NCBI GenBank assembly: GCA_045591095.1
Contig: JAZNSF010000031.1
Span: forward strand, 1 to 37,714
Direction: 5' to 3'
Origin: SIG440 sp045591095
Lineage (GTDB): Bacteria; Bacillota; Clostridia; Monoglobales; Monoglobaceae
Length of the DNA: 37,714 nucleotides
Position 1 is the first letter of the stretch, and every line of letters begins with the position of its first letter. Made by a program: the position numbers and the translations under genes. The notes beneath the pieces are model-generated. The model was given only the letters and a program-made list of their open reading frames with translations, ran no database searches and had not been told where the DNA came from. Of the stretch, positions 25,718 through 33,624 are shown piece after piece.

Positions 25718-26999
25718 TTATTTTTCCTCCTGATAGTGTATTTTTGTCCTTCCATATAGCTTCGCCATTATACATGGTAAGCAGGCACTTTCCAAAGACT
25801 TTTTTGCCGGTAAACGGAGAGCTTTTTCCTTTGGAAAGGAAGTCTTTTTGGTTTATTTCATAAGACTGGTCAAGGTCAAACACAGTAAGATTTGCATCGT
25901 TACCATCTTTAAGTTCGCCCTCAAGACCAAACCTTTTTTTAGGACTGTCTGACATAAGATAGATAAGTTTTTCTAAAGGTATAATACCTGTTTTTACTAA
26001 GTGCGTGTAAAGCACGGGGAATGCGGTTTCAAGGCCAACAACTCCCATAAGGCTGTCCTTAAGCCCTTTAGACTTTTCCTCGGCCGAGTGTGGCGCGTGG
26101 TCGGTTGCAATCATGTCGATTGTACCATCCTTTATGCCTTCGATAAGCGCAAGGCGGTCTTCTTCGCTTCGGATTGGCGGATTCATTTTAAATCGTCCGT
26201 CTTCCTGTAAGTCGCTATCTGTAAGGACAAGATAGTGTGGAGCGGTCTCACACGTGATGTCAAGACCGTCTTTCTTTGCCTTTCGGATCAGGTCAACACT
26301 TTCTTTTGTAGAGATGTGGCAGACGTGGTATTTACAGCCAGTGTCTCGGACAAGCTCGATATCTCTTTTAATCGGGCCCCATTCGCTTTCGGAGCATATG
26401 CCTTTGTGACCGTGATTTTTTGCATATTCGCCATCGTGGATATATCCGCCATTAAGAAGTGAGTTATCTTCGCAGTGGGCGACGATGATTTTATCTAAAG
26501 CCTTTGCTAAAAGCATAGCTTCTTTCATAACCATGGGGTTTTGAACGCCGCGACCATCATCTGAAAACCCTGCAACAAAAGGCGCCATTTCTTCCATATC
26601 CGAAAGTTCTTCGCCTAGGCTGTTTTTAGTGATTGTCCCAAGAGGTGTAACGGATATAACGGCATCATTCTTGATTGCATCAAGCTGAACATTAAGATTT
26701 TCGAGAGAGTGGGGAGCGGGCTTTAGGTTTGGCATAGAACATACACTGGTGTAGCCACCGTGTGCCGCTGCCATTGTCCCTGTTTTTACAGTTTCTTTAT
26801 ACAAAAAACCCGGCTCTCTAAGATGAACGTGAACATCTGTGAAACCGGGGAAAATAAATTTATCTTTAAATGAAAAAACAGGAAAATTAGAAACAGTGGG
26901 AGTGTAGCTAAGAAACAACTTCCCGTCAGCAACTAAAATATCCTGCTTTACGAATTTTCCATCTATATAAACTTGTGCATCTGTTAAAATACAGTTCAT
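25710..26999 (-). CDS. pyrC: Dihydroorotase
   Basis: A 429-residue class I dihydroorotase closes carbamoyl aspartate to dihydroorotate. Metal ligands: H57 and H59 in DVHVHLREPG, AHCED, and ATDHAPH near residue 315. The ATG at 26999 is chosen because GAGAGGA lies 7 nt upstream and the preceding in-frame sequence runs through the promoter. It is the first gene of the pyrimidine operon and divergent from the T-box operon. Confidence 0.96.
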   Translation of the reverse strand: MNCILTDAQVYIDGKFVKQDILVADGKLFLSYTPTVSNFPVFSFKDKFIFPGFTDVHVHLREPGFLYKETVKTGTMAAAHGGYTSVCSMPNLKPAPHSLENLNVQLDAIKNDAVISVTPLGTITKNSLGEELSDMEEMAPFVAGFSDDGRGVQNPMVMKEAMLLAKALDKIIVAHCEDNSLLNGGYIHDGEYAKNHGHKGICSESEWGPIKRDIELVRDTGCKYHVCHISTKESVDLIRKAKKDGLDITCETAPHYLVLTDSDLQEDGRFKMNPPIRSEEDRLALIEGIKDGTIDMIATDHAPHSAEEKSKGLKDSLMGVVGLETAFPVLYTHLVKTGIIPLEKLIYLMSDSPKKRFGLEGELKDGNDANLTVFDLDQSYEINQKDFLSKGKSSPFTGKKVFGKCLLTMYNGEAIWKDKNTLSGGKING

Positions 27000-27027
27000 A
27001 ATTTTTTCCTCTCTGACATTTTCATAT

Positions 27028-27056
27028 ATTCTATCATAAAATAAGGTTTGTGTCAA
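27028..27056 (-). promoter_or_regulatory. Promoter of the pyrimidine operon
   Basis: On the minus strand, TTGACA (27056-27051) and TAGAAT (27033-27028) are separated by 17 nt. The transcript would begin only about 20 nt before the pyrC ATG. That leaves no room for a PyrR-binding attenuator in the leader. Confidence 0.8.
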
Positions 27057-27099
27057 CATATAAAATGTCAAAATATCCAAAAATAAATTGAAAAAACTA

Positions 27100-27128
27100 T
27101 TGACAATGACTAGTGGGAATGTTATAAT
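27100..27128 (+). promoter_or_regulatory. Promoter of the first T-box operon
   Basis: TTGACA (27100-27105) and TATAAT (27123-27128), both perfect consensus, are 17 nt apart. The promoter is back to back with the pyrimidine promoter in the same ~130-nt gap. Confidence 0.9.
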
Positions 27129-27135
27129 AACTTGT

Positions 27136-27440
27136 ATCAATTTTTACCTATAAATATTTGTTTCAAAGGCTGTGACGAAGACGGTGCGAAGCGGTTTGCT
27201 TTTCAGAGAATCGGTGGTTGGTGCAAACCGATAGTAGACTCTTCATTGTACCCCTCACTTCCGAGCCGAAGGTGAGAAAGCTGCGAGAAAGGCAGTCAGT
27301 AGATACCTTCCGTGATTGCTGCGTTAAGGCAAAGGACTTGATAGAGTCCGGTGAGTGGCGGAAGTTTTTCCGCAATTTGAGTGGTACCGCGAGTGATTAC
27401 ACCCGTCTCAAAGCTGTTCTTTGAGGTGGGTTTTATTTTT
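27136..27440 (+). ncRNA. T-box riboswitch upstream of the oxidoreductase operon
   Basis: This ~300-nt leader senses uncharged tRNA. Seen: the stem I apical region with AGAGA and GGTTGGTGCAAACCG (27210-27232), the invariant T-box GTGGTACCGCG at 27381-27391, and a terminator (27401-27413 paired with 27419-27431, then a T-rich run to 27440). The specifier lies in ATTGTACCCC (27245-27254) but is ambiguous by eye: GTA (Val, 27248-27250) fits the gene content best, while TAC or TGT cannot be excluded. It should turn the operon on when the cognate tRNA is uncharged. Confidence 0.93.
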
Positions 27441-27458
27441 GTATAGTGTGGTGATCTG

Positions 27459-28121
27459 ATGGACTACAAACGAATTACCCTGATTGCAGGGCACTATGGC
27501 AGCGGAAAAACCAATATAGCTGTAAATATGGCATTTGACTTAAAAAAGAAATATAATAATGTAGCGATTGCGGATCTTGATATAGTAAATCCGTATTTCA
27601 GGACAAAAGACAGCACCGAAGATTTTGAAGACTTAGGGATAAGGCTTATCGCTTCGGATTATGCCAATACAAATGTAGATATCCCGGCGCTTCCGCAGGA
27701 TATGTATGCGATAGTTGATGACAAAGACCTTATGGCGATTGTTGATATTGGTGGTGACGACCGTGGGGCGTATGCTCTTGGAAGATACGCACCTGGAATT
27801 TTGGAAGAAGATAACTTCGATATGCTGTTTGTAATAAACTGCTATAGGCCGTTAAGCCGGAATGCAAGCGATGTTATCGAAATTATGCACGAAATAGAAT
27901 CAGCCGGAAAGATTAAATTCACCGGTATTATAAATAACTCTAACTTAGGCGCAGAAACAACGTCAGAGGATGTTTTAAAATCTTTGCCGTATGCAGAAGA
28001 AGTTTCAAAGCTTTCAGGACTTCCTGTTGTAATGACTTCGGCTGCAAAGTGGCTTAAAGACGACCTTTTGGGGAAAGTCCCAAATCTGTTTCCCCTGGCC
28101 TTACAAAAAAAGATTATATAA
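27459..28121 (+). CDS. P-loop ATPase of the ParA/MinD-like class, Vor-associated
   Basis: This 220-residue soluble ATPase has Walker A GHYGSGKT at residues 11-18, VAIADLDIVNPYFRT (deviant Walker A'-type Asp region) and AIVDIGGDDRGAYALGRY (Walker B-like). The layout resembles SIMIBI NTPases such as CooC or Mrp, which load metals or clusters or act as regulators. It opens the operon encoding the ferredoxin and 2-oxoacid oxidoreductase, 38 nt before the ferredoxin-like subunit gene's ribosome binding region. A role in maturing that Fe-S/TPP enzyme is inference; no biochemical function is known to me. Confidence 0.8.
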   Translation: MDYKRITLIAGHYGSGKTNIAVNMAFDLKKKYNNVAIADLDIVNPYFRTKDSTEDFEDLGIRLIASDYANTNVDIPALPQDMYAIVDDKDLMAIVDIGGDDRGAYALGRYAPGILEEDNFDMLFVINCYRPLSRNASDVIEIMHEIESAGKIKFTGIINNSNLGAETTSEDVLKSLPYAEEVSKLSGLPVVMTSAAKWLKDDLLGKVPNLFPLALQKKII

Positions 28122-28138
28122 AAAAGGAGAGAATACAT

Positions 28139-28345
28139 ATGGCAAAACTAACATTCAAAACTGACAACTGCAAGGGCTGCGGTCTTTGCGTTGACGTGTG
28201 TCCAAAGCAGGTAATTGCGCTTGCAAAGGACAAAATAAACAAAAAAGGACATCATCCTGTAGAAGCAGTAAACCCCGATGCTTGTATCGGCTGTGCTTTT
28301 TGTGCGACCATGTGTCCTGATTGCATTATTACAGTAGAAAGGTAG
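28139..28345 (+). CDS. 2x[4Fe-4S] ferredoxin, delta-type subunit of the 2-oxoacid oxidoreductase
   Basis: This 68-residue ferredoxin has two complete CxxCxxCxxxC sets: C11, C14, C17, C21 and C49, C52, C55, C59. It begins 17 nt after the ATPase gene behind AAAAGGAG and lies 9 nt before vorB. In Por/Vor enzymes a subunit of this type carries electrons between the TPP centre and external ferredoxin. Confidence 0.93.
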   Translation: MAKLTFKTDNCKGCGLCVDVCPKQVIALAKDKINKKGHHPVEAVNPDACIGCAFCATMCPDCIITVER

Positions 28346-28354
28346 GAACAGATT

Positions 28355-29419
28355 ATGTCAGATAAAGTTTTAATGAAAGGCAACGAGGCTATTGCCGAAG
28401 CTGCCATTATTGCAGGATGCCATCACTACTTTGGTTATCCTATCACTCCTCAGACGGAAATTGCTGCCTATATGGCAAAGAAGATGCCAAAAATCGGTGG
28501 CGTTTTCCTTCAGGCAGAAAGCGAAATCGCTGCAATCAATATGGTATACGGCGTTTCGGCAACAGGAAAGAGGGTTATGACTTCTTCGTCAAGCCCCGGT
28601 ATCTCGCTTAAGGGCGAGGGTATTTCGTACTTAGCGGGCGCAGACCTCCCTGCTTTAATCGTAAACGTACAGCGTGGTGGCCCCGGTCTTGGTGGTATTC
28701 AGCCTTCACAGTCTGACTATTTCCAGGCAACAAAGGGTTCGGCTCATGGCGACTTTCATATGATAGTTCTTGCACCCTGCTCGGTTCAGGAAATGGCAGA
28801 CCTTACCGTTAAGGGCTTTGACCTTGCAGATAAGTATCGCATGACAACTATGATTCTTGCAGATGGTACAATGGGACAGATGATGGAACCTGTTTCGCTT
28901 GACTACGAGGTTTCTGCTCCCATAGAAAAGCCCTGGGCAACAAACGGTACAAAGTGCGAGAGAAAGCATAATATTGTAAACTCACTTTCGCTTGTTCCCG
29001 AAGAGCTTGAACAGCTTAACTTCGAAAGATACGAAAGATATAAGACAATCGAAGAAAACGAGTGCATGTATGAAGAATACATGATGGATGATGCTGAGAT
29101 TTGCGTTACAGCTTTTGGTATCGCTGCCAGAGTTTCTAAAAATGCAATCAACGAGGCAAGAAAGATGGGTATAAAGGTAGGTTTAATCAGACCTATTACA
29201 CTTTGGCCATTCCCCAAAGCTCCTTATAAGAAAGCAGCCGAAAAGGTAAAGGAAGTTATTTCGGTTGAGCTTAATATGGGTCAGATGATTGAGGATGTAA
29301 GACTTGCAACAGAGTGCAAGGTTCCGGTTACTCTCTGCAATCGTGCAGGCGGTATGATTCCGTCACCTGAGCAGGTTTTGGAGGCAATTAAAAATGCGGC
29401 AAATGGAGGTACAAAATAA
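28355..29419 (+). CDS. vorB: 2-oxoacid:ferredoxin oxidoreductase, alpha subunit (VorB type)
   Basis: This 354-residue alpha subunit matches 3-methyl-2-oxobutanoate:ferredoxin oxidoreductase VorB. The N-terminal pyrimidine-binding domain has HHYFGYPITPQTEIAAYMA and QAESEIAAINMVYG, followed by the transketolase-C-like domain (about 240-340, IKVGLIRPITLWPFP). The enzyme interconverts branched 2-oxoacids and acyl-CoA plus CO2 with ferredoxin. Substrate preference (oxoisovalerate versus related acids) rests on family resemblance. It overlaps the beta gene by 1 nt. Confidence 0.92.
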   Translation: MSDKVLMKGNEAIAEAAIIAGCHHYFGYPITPQTEIAAYMAKKMPKIGGVFLQAESEIAAINMVYGVSATGKRVMTSSSSPGISLKGEGISYLAGADLPALIVNVQRGGPGLGGIQPSQSDYFQATKGSAHGDFHMIVLAPCSVQEMADLTVKGFDLADKYRMTTMILADGTMGQMMEPVSLDYEVSAPIEKPWATNGTKCERKHNIVNSLSLVPEELEQLNFERYERYKTIEENECMYEEYMMDDAEICVTAFGIAARVSKNAINEARKMGIKVGLIRPITLWPFPKAPYKKAAEKVKEVISVELNMGQMIEDVRLATECKVPVTLCNRAGGMIPSPEQVLEAIKNAANGGTK

Positions 29420-30180
29420 TGGTAGTATTTGAAAAACCAAAGGCACTCGCAGATGTGCAGATGCACTACTGCCCCGGCTGTACCCATGGTATTGTTCACC
29501 GTCTGGTAGCCGAGGTTATAGACGAGCTTGGTATCGAAGGCAGAACTATCGGTATTGCACCGGTTGGATGCTCGGTTATGGCTTACAATTACTTTAACTG
29601 TGATATGATTGAGGCGGGTCATGGTCGTGCTCCGGCAGTTGCAACAGGCGTTAAACGCTCAGACCCTGAGAATAATATCGTATTTACATACCAGGGCGAT
29701 GGCGACCTTGCGTCAATCGGTATGGCAGAAACCGTTCACGCAGCTGCAAGAAACGAAAATATAACAATTATATTCATCAACAACGCAATTTATGGTATGA
29801 CAGGCGGCCAGATGGCGCCAACTTCACTTCCAGGTCAGGTTACACAGACTTCTCCTTACGGCAGAGATACAGACCATTGTGGTTTCCCGATAAGAGTTTG
29901 CGAAATGCTTTCGACTCTTGACGGTCCTGAATACCTCGAAAGAGTTACTGTAAACAGCGTAAAGGCTGTTAAGAATGCTAAAAAAGCTATCAAAAAGGCG
30001 TTCCAGAACCAGGTAGACGGAAAAGGATTCTCTTTAATCGAAGTTGTATCTACCTGTCCTACAAACTGGGGTATGACACCCAAAAAAGCGCTCGAATGGA
30101 TTGACGAAAAGATGCTTCCTTATTATCCTTTGGGTGTTTACAAAGACCGTAGCGCTAAAAAAGAGGAGGAGAACAAATAA
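29419..30180 (+). CDS. vorA: 2-oxoacid:ferredoxin oxidoreductase, beta (TPP) subunit
   Basis: This 253-residue TPP-binding subunit has CPGC at residues 18-21, the Mg-TPP motif GDGD (93-96) through NNAIYGMTGGQ (121-131), and the conserved STCPTNWGM near the C-terminus. It pairs with the alpha subunit to form the active site. The start overlaps the alpha stop (TAATG), and the gamma gene overlaps its stop in the same way, so the three subunits are coupled in translation. Naming of the subunits as vorA/vorC varies between genomes. Confidence 0.92.
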   Translation: MVVFEKPKALADVQMHYCPGCTHGIVHRLVAEVIDELGIEGRTIGIAPVGCSVMAYNYFNCDMIEAGHGRAPAVATGVKRSDPENNIVFTYQGDGDLASIGMAETVHAAARNENITIIFINNAIYGMTGGQMAPTSLPGQVTQTSPYGRDTDHCGFPIRVCEMLSTLDGPEYLERVTVNSVKAVKNAKKAIKKAFQNQVDGKGFSLIEVVSTCPTNWGMTPKKALEWIDEKMLPYYPLGVYKDRSAKKEEENK

Positions 30181-30713
30181 TGAGTACAACAAGTATGCTT
30201 ATTGCAGGCTTTGGCGGTCAGGGAATTTTGTTTACAGGTAAGTTCCTTGCGTATAAAGGCCTGGTTGAAGATAAAGAAGTAAGCTGGCTTCCGTCTTACG
30301 GCCCCGAGATGCGTGGCGGTACAGCAAGCTGTAGTGTTATTGTAAGTGACACACCGGTTGGCTCGCCTATCGTTTCGGCCCCCGATGTTTTGGTTGCTAT
30401 GAATCTTCCGTCTCTTGATAAGTACGAGGACAGTGTTGTTCCCGGCGGAAAGATTTTTGTAGATTCTACACTTATCGACCGAAAAGTAAAACGCACAGAC
30501 GTTGACGTATATTATATCCCTGCAACAAAGCTTGCATCAGATAACGATATGGCGACCTTAGCAAATATGATTATTGCAGGTAAGCTGCTCTCGGTTACTG
30601 ACGGATTTTCGGACGAGTCTGTTAATGCGGCTCTTGGTAAGGTAATTTCTGCGAAACGTGCTGATATGCTTGCAACCAACCTTAAGGCTATGCAGATTGG
30701 CGCAGAAAACTAA
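30180..30713 (+). CDS. vorC: 2-oxoacid:ferredoxin oxidoreductase, gamma subunit
   Basis: This 177-residue POR_gamma domain protein has LIAGFGGQGILFTGK at the N-terminus and SYGPEMRGGTASCSVIVSD in the middle, both typical of this subunit. It completes the four-subunit Vor enzyme encoded by this operon (ferredoxin, alpha, beta, gamma). Symbol use follows common practice and is tentative. Confidence 0.9.
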   Translation: MSTTSMLIAGFGGQGILFTGKFLAYKGLVEDKEVSWLPSYGPEMRGGTASCSVIVSDTPVGSPIVSAPDVLVAMNLPSLDKYEDSVVPGGKIFVDSTLIDRKVKRTDVDVYYIPATKLASDNDMATLANMIIAGKLLSVTDGFSDESVNAALGKVISAKRADMLATNLKAMQIGAEN

Positions 30714-30734
30714 TTTAAAGGAGATTTTTGAGTA

Positions 30735-31796
30735 ATGAATATAGAAATCATAAAGACAACTAACCCCAAAGTAAAACCTGATTCTTCAGAACTTGGCTTT
30801 GGTAAATTCTTCTCAGACCATATGTTTGTAATGGACTATTCAAGAGAAAAGGGTTGGTATGATGCAAAGATAATTCCTTTCGGAAACTTTGAAATCCACC
30901 CTGCATCAACAGTTCTTCACTACGGCTCTGAAATTTTTGAAGGATTAAAGGCATATCGCCGCGAGGATGGCGAAGTTCAGCTTTTCAGACCCATCGAAAA
31001 TATCCGTCGTATGAATAACTCAGCAGAAAGACTGTGTCTTCCTCAGATTGACGAGGATTTGGCAATGGAAATCCTTACAAAGTTTGTTGAGTGTGAAAAG
31101 GACTGGACTCCGTCTGCTCCCGGTACATCACTTTATTTAAGACCGTTTATGTTTGGTAATGACGAAACATTGGGTGTTCACGCAGTTCATAATGCAAGAT
31201 TTATGATTATTGCATCACCTGTTGGAAGCTATTACAAAGAGGGCATTAACCCCGTTAAAATTATGATTGAAGCAGACGACGTACGTGCAGTTCGCGGCGG
31301 TACAGGTTATGCAAAATGCGGTGGCAACTATGCTGCAAGTAACCGTGCCGGCGAAAGAGCCGAGCAAAAGGGTTATTCGCAGGTTCTCTGGCTTGACGGC
31401 GTTGAAAGAAAGTATATCGAAGAAGTTGGCGCTATGAACGTTATGTTCAAAATTAACGGCGAGATAGTTACACCTGCGCTCACTGGCTCAATTCTTCCGG
31501 GCATCACAAGAAAGTCTTGTATTGAAGTTCTAAAGAGCAAGGGATACACAGTTTCGGAAAGACTTTTGAGCATTGACGAGCTTGAAAAAGCTATGGCTGA
31601 CGGTAGCTTGGAAGAAGCTTGGGGCTGTGGTACTGCGGCAGTTGTATCACCTATTGGCGAGCTTTCTTATAAGGGCGAAACTTTCATCGTAAACGAAGGC
31701 AAAATCGGTGAGGTTACACAGTATCTTTATGATACACTTACCGGTATCCAGTGGGGAAAAATCGAAGACGAATTCGGTTGGACACAGATTGTATAA
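30735..31796 (+). CDS. ilvE: Branched-chain amino acid aminotransferase
   Basis: This 353-residue class IV PLP aminotransferase has the PLP lysine K194 in GTGYAKCGGNYAAS, FEGLKAYRREDG near the N-terminus, EEVGAMNVMF and the phosphate-binding GSILPGITRKS. It interconverts Val/Leu/Ile and their 2-oxoacids with glutamate. It follows the gamma subunit by 21 nt with its own AAAGGAGA site. Under a T-box it is most likely used in the biosynthetic direction, receiving oxoacids from the Vor enzyme. Confidence 0.94.
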   Translation: MNIEIIKTTNPKVKPDSSELGFGKFFSDHMFVMDYSREKGWYDAKIIPFGNFEIHPASTVLHYGSEIFEGLKAYRREDGEVQLFRPIENIRRMNNSAERLCLPQIDEDLAMEILTKFVECEKDWTPSAPGTSLYLRPFMFGNDETLGVHAVHNARFMIIASPVGSYYKEGINPVKIMIEADDVRAVRGGTGYAKCGGNYAASNRAGERAEQKGYSQVLWLDGVERKYIEEVGAMNVMFKINGEIVTPALTGSILPGITRKSCIEVLKSKGYTVSERLLSIDELEKAMADGSLEEAWGCGTAAVVSPIGELSYKGETFIVNEGKIGEVTQYLYDTLTGIQWGKIEDEFGWTQIV

Positions 31797-31805
31797 TAAA
31801 TGTTT

Positions 31806-31842
31806 TCAGGGGAACTGTTTTGTAGTTCCCCTGATTTTTTTT
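31806..31842 (+). terminator. Terminator of the first T-box operon
   Basis: A perfect 11-bp stem (31806-31816 with 31824-31834) is followed by T8. Confidence 0.93.
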
Positions 31843-31870
31843 AAAATATAAATTATTCTTTAAAAAAGTA

Positions 31871-31899
31871 TTGACAACGGCGGTTTTATGTGCTAAAAT
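31871..31899 (+). promoter_or_regulatory. Promoter of the leucine T-box operon
   Basis: TTGACA (31871-31876) and TAAAAT (31894-31899) are 17 nt apart. Confidence 0.85.
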
Positions 31900-31905
31900 T
31901 GTTAG

Positions 31906-32187
31906 AAGTGAAACGCAGTGATGCGGAATAGTACGCAAATACTTTCGCCTAAAGAGAGATGTCGGGTGGTGCGAGACATCGGGAGGGTTTTGCAGAACTC
32001 ACCGCGGAGCGGCTGTCGTGAACTTTCAGTAGGGGCAGACGGGAACTCCCGTTACAGAGTTAAGGTGTGTTTGCATCTAAAGGGCATCCCAAAAAGGATG
32101 AAGAAGAGTGGTACCGCGGAAACATTATATGAAGTTTAACGTTTTCGTCTCTTTGAACTAGCAGAGAGACGGGAGCGTTTTTTTTGT
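31906..32187 (+). ncRNA. Leucine T-box riboswitch
   Basis: Stem I has AGTA (31931-31934), AGAGAGA and GGTGGTGCGAGAC in the apical part, and a canonical specifier context GAA-CTC-ACC with CTC (Leu) at 31998-32000, followed by GCGGAG. The T-box GTGGTACCGCGG is at 32108-32119. The terminator pairs CGTCTCT (32146-32152) with AGAGACG (32165-32171), then runs into T8 ending at 32185. Uncharged tRNA-Leu should allow read-through into the operon downstream. Confidence 0.95.
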
Positions 32188-32234
32188 TGGTAAAACCCAT
32201 ATTTATATTTTTATCATGAAGGGAGTTTTCAAAA

Positions 32235-33623
32235 ATGAGAACAATCAACGTTACAGACATTACTCTAAAAAAACTTTCGGAGGATCGCCAGGTTTCGCTA
32301 CTTTTCCGTGAAAAATCAGCAATAGCAAACTGTGCAGATGTACTTGGTGTATCAGCTGTTGAACTACCGGCTGTTAAAAATCTGCGCGAGGATACAATTG
32401 TTTATAAGACTATTGCACAGAATGTTCAAAATGCGACACTTGCGATTCCTGTTGGGTTTAATAAGGAAGATATCGAATCTTCGTGGGAATGCATCAAAGA
32501 TGCGAAGAATCCTCGTCTTCAGGTAGAACTTCCTGTTTCGACAATCCAGATGGAATATACATATCATGTAAAACAATCAGTGATGCTTGAGAAAATCACT
32601 GAGCTTGTAAAAACTGCAAAGACATTTTGCGAGGACGTAGAGTTCTCTGCACTTGATGCAACAAGAGCAGACGTAGAGTTCCTTATCACTGCGGCAAAAG
32701 AAGCAGAAGCAAACGGTGCGAGCATTGTGACAATTTGCGATGATGCAGGAATATCAACCCCTGAGCAAATTGCAGAGCTTGCTTCAAAGGTTAAAGAAGC
32801 TGTGAAAGTCCCTGTCTATGTTCAGGTTTCTGACCGTATCAATATGGGCGTTGCATCGGCTTTGGCTGCGATTTCTAAGGGCGCTGATGGTATCAAATCC
32901 GCAATGGCAGGGAAAGATATTCTTTTGACAGGAGAATTTTCTGATGCAATGCGTGCTTGCAGCGCAGAGGTTGACGCTGAGATTAAGCTTGATACAACCA
33001 AAATCCATGCAAGCATTGATGATATGATTTCGAAGATAAGTCACGAAAGTTATGACGCAGAAAATACTGTAAGTGACAAGAAAAAGATTTTACTTGATTC
33101 GGATTCCACTGCTACGCAGGTTACTCAGGCAGCAGAAGTTTTGGGATACGAACTTTCTGACTCAGATATCGGAAACGTATACAAAGCACTTATCGGAGTA
33201 TGCGAAAAGAAGGGTGCTGTCGGCTCGAAAGAATTTGAGGCACTAATTGCAAGTTCTGCAATGCAGGCACCATCAACTTATCATTTCGAGACATACACAA
33301 CAACAAGCAGCAACGCTTCGAGCTCGATGTCTCAGGTTACTCTTAAATGTAATGACGAAATCATTTCTGGCGTTTCGAATGGTGACGGCCCTATTGACTC
33401 GGCATTCCGTGCAATCGAGCAGTGCGTTGGCCATCACTACGAACTTGACGATTTTCAGGTTCAGTCTGTAACCGAAGGTAAAGAAGCTTTAGGCTCTGCA
33501 CTTGTCAGACTTCGTAACAACGGAAAGCTTTATTCGGGTAACGGTACTTCAACCGACATTGTTGCCGCAAGTATCAGAGCTTATATAAATGCTCTTAATA
33601 AGATTGTTTTTGAGGAGGCGTAA
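32235..33623 (+). CDS. LeuA-like protein lacking catalytic motifs, with leucine-binding domain
   Basis: This 462-residue homologue of 2-isopropylmalate synthase appears catalytically dead. The N-terminal motif DTTLRDGEQ of active LeuA is DITLKKLSE here (residues 8-16), so the catalytic Arg and metal-ligand Asp are K12 and K13. The metal motif HCHND is Q197-V-S199-D200-R201, losing both His, and no GERAGN-type motif follows. The barrel framework is otherwise recognisable (VASALAAISKGADG). The C-terminal allosteric domain (about 330-455) is intact: SNGDGPIDSAFRAIEQ and DIVAASIRAYINALNK. It sits first under a leucine T-box and starts at ATG 32235 after AAGGGAG. I infer a leucine-binding regulatory or scaffold protein; an unrelated aldolase-type activity is possible. 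Confidence 0.85.
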   Translation: MRTINVTDITLKKLSEDRQVSLLFREKSAIANCADVLGVSAVELPAVKNLREDTIVYKTIAQNVQNATLAIPVGFNKEDIESSWECIKDAKNPRLQVELPVSTIQMEYTYHVKQSVMLEKITELVKTAKTFCEDVEFSALDATRADVEFLITAAKEAEANGASIVTICDDAGISTPEQIAELASKVKEAVKVPVYVQVSDRINMGVASALAAISKGADGIKSAMAGKDILLTGEFSDAMRACSAEVDAEIKLDTTKIHASIDDMISKISHESYDAENTVSDKKKILLDSDSTATQVTQAAEVLGYELSDSDIGNVYKALIGVCEKKGAVGSKEFEALIASSAMQAPSTYHFETYTTTSSNASSSMSQVTLKCNDEIISGVSNGDGPIDSAFRAIEQCVGHHYELDDFQVQSVTEGKEALGSALVRLRNNGKLYSGNGTSTDIVAASIRAYINALNKIVFEEA

Positions 33624-33624
33624 T

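Noticed and set aside
26999..27056. PyrR-binding attenuator before pyrC
   Set aside because: The consensus promoter leaves only about 20 nt of leader, with no room for anti-antiterminator and terminator stems.
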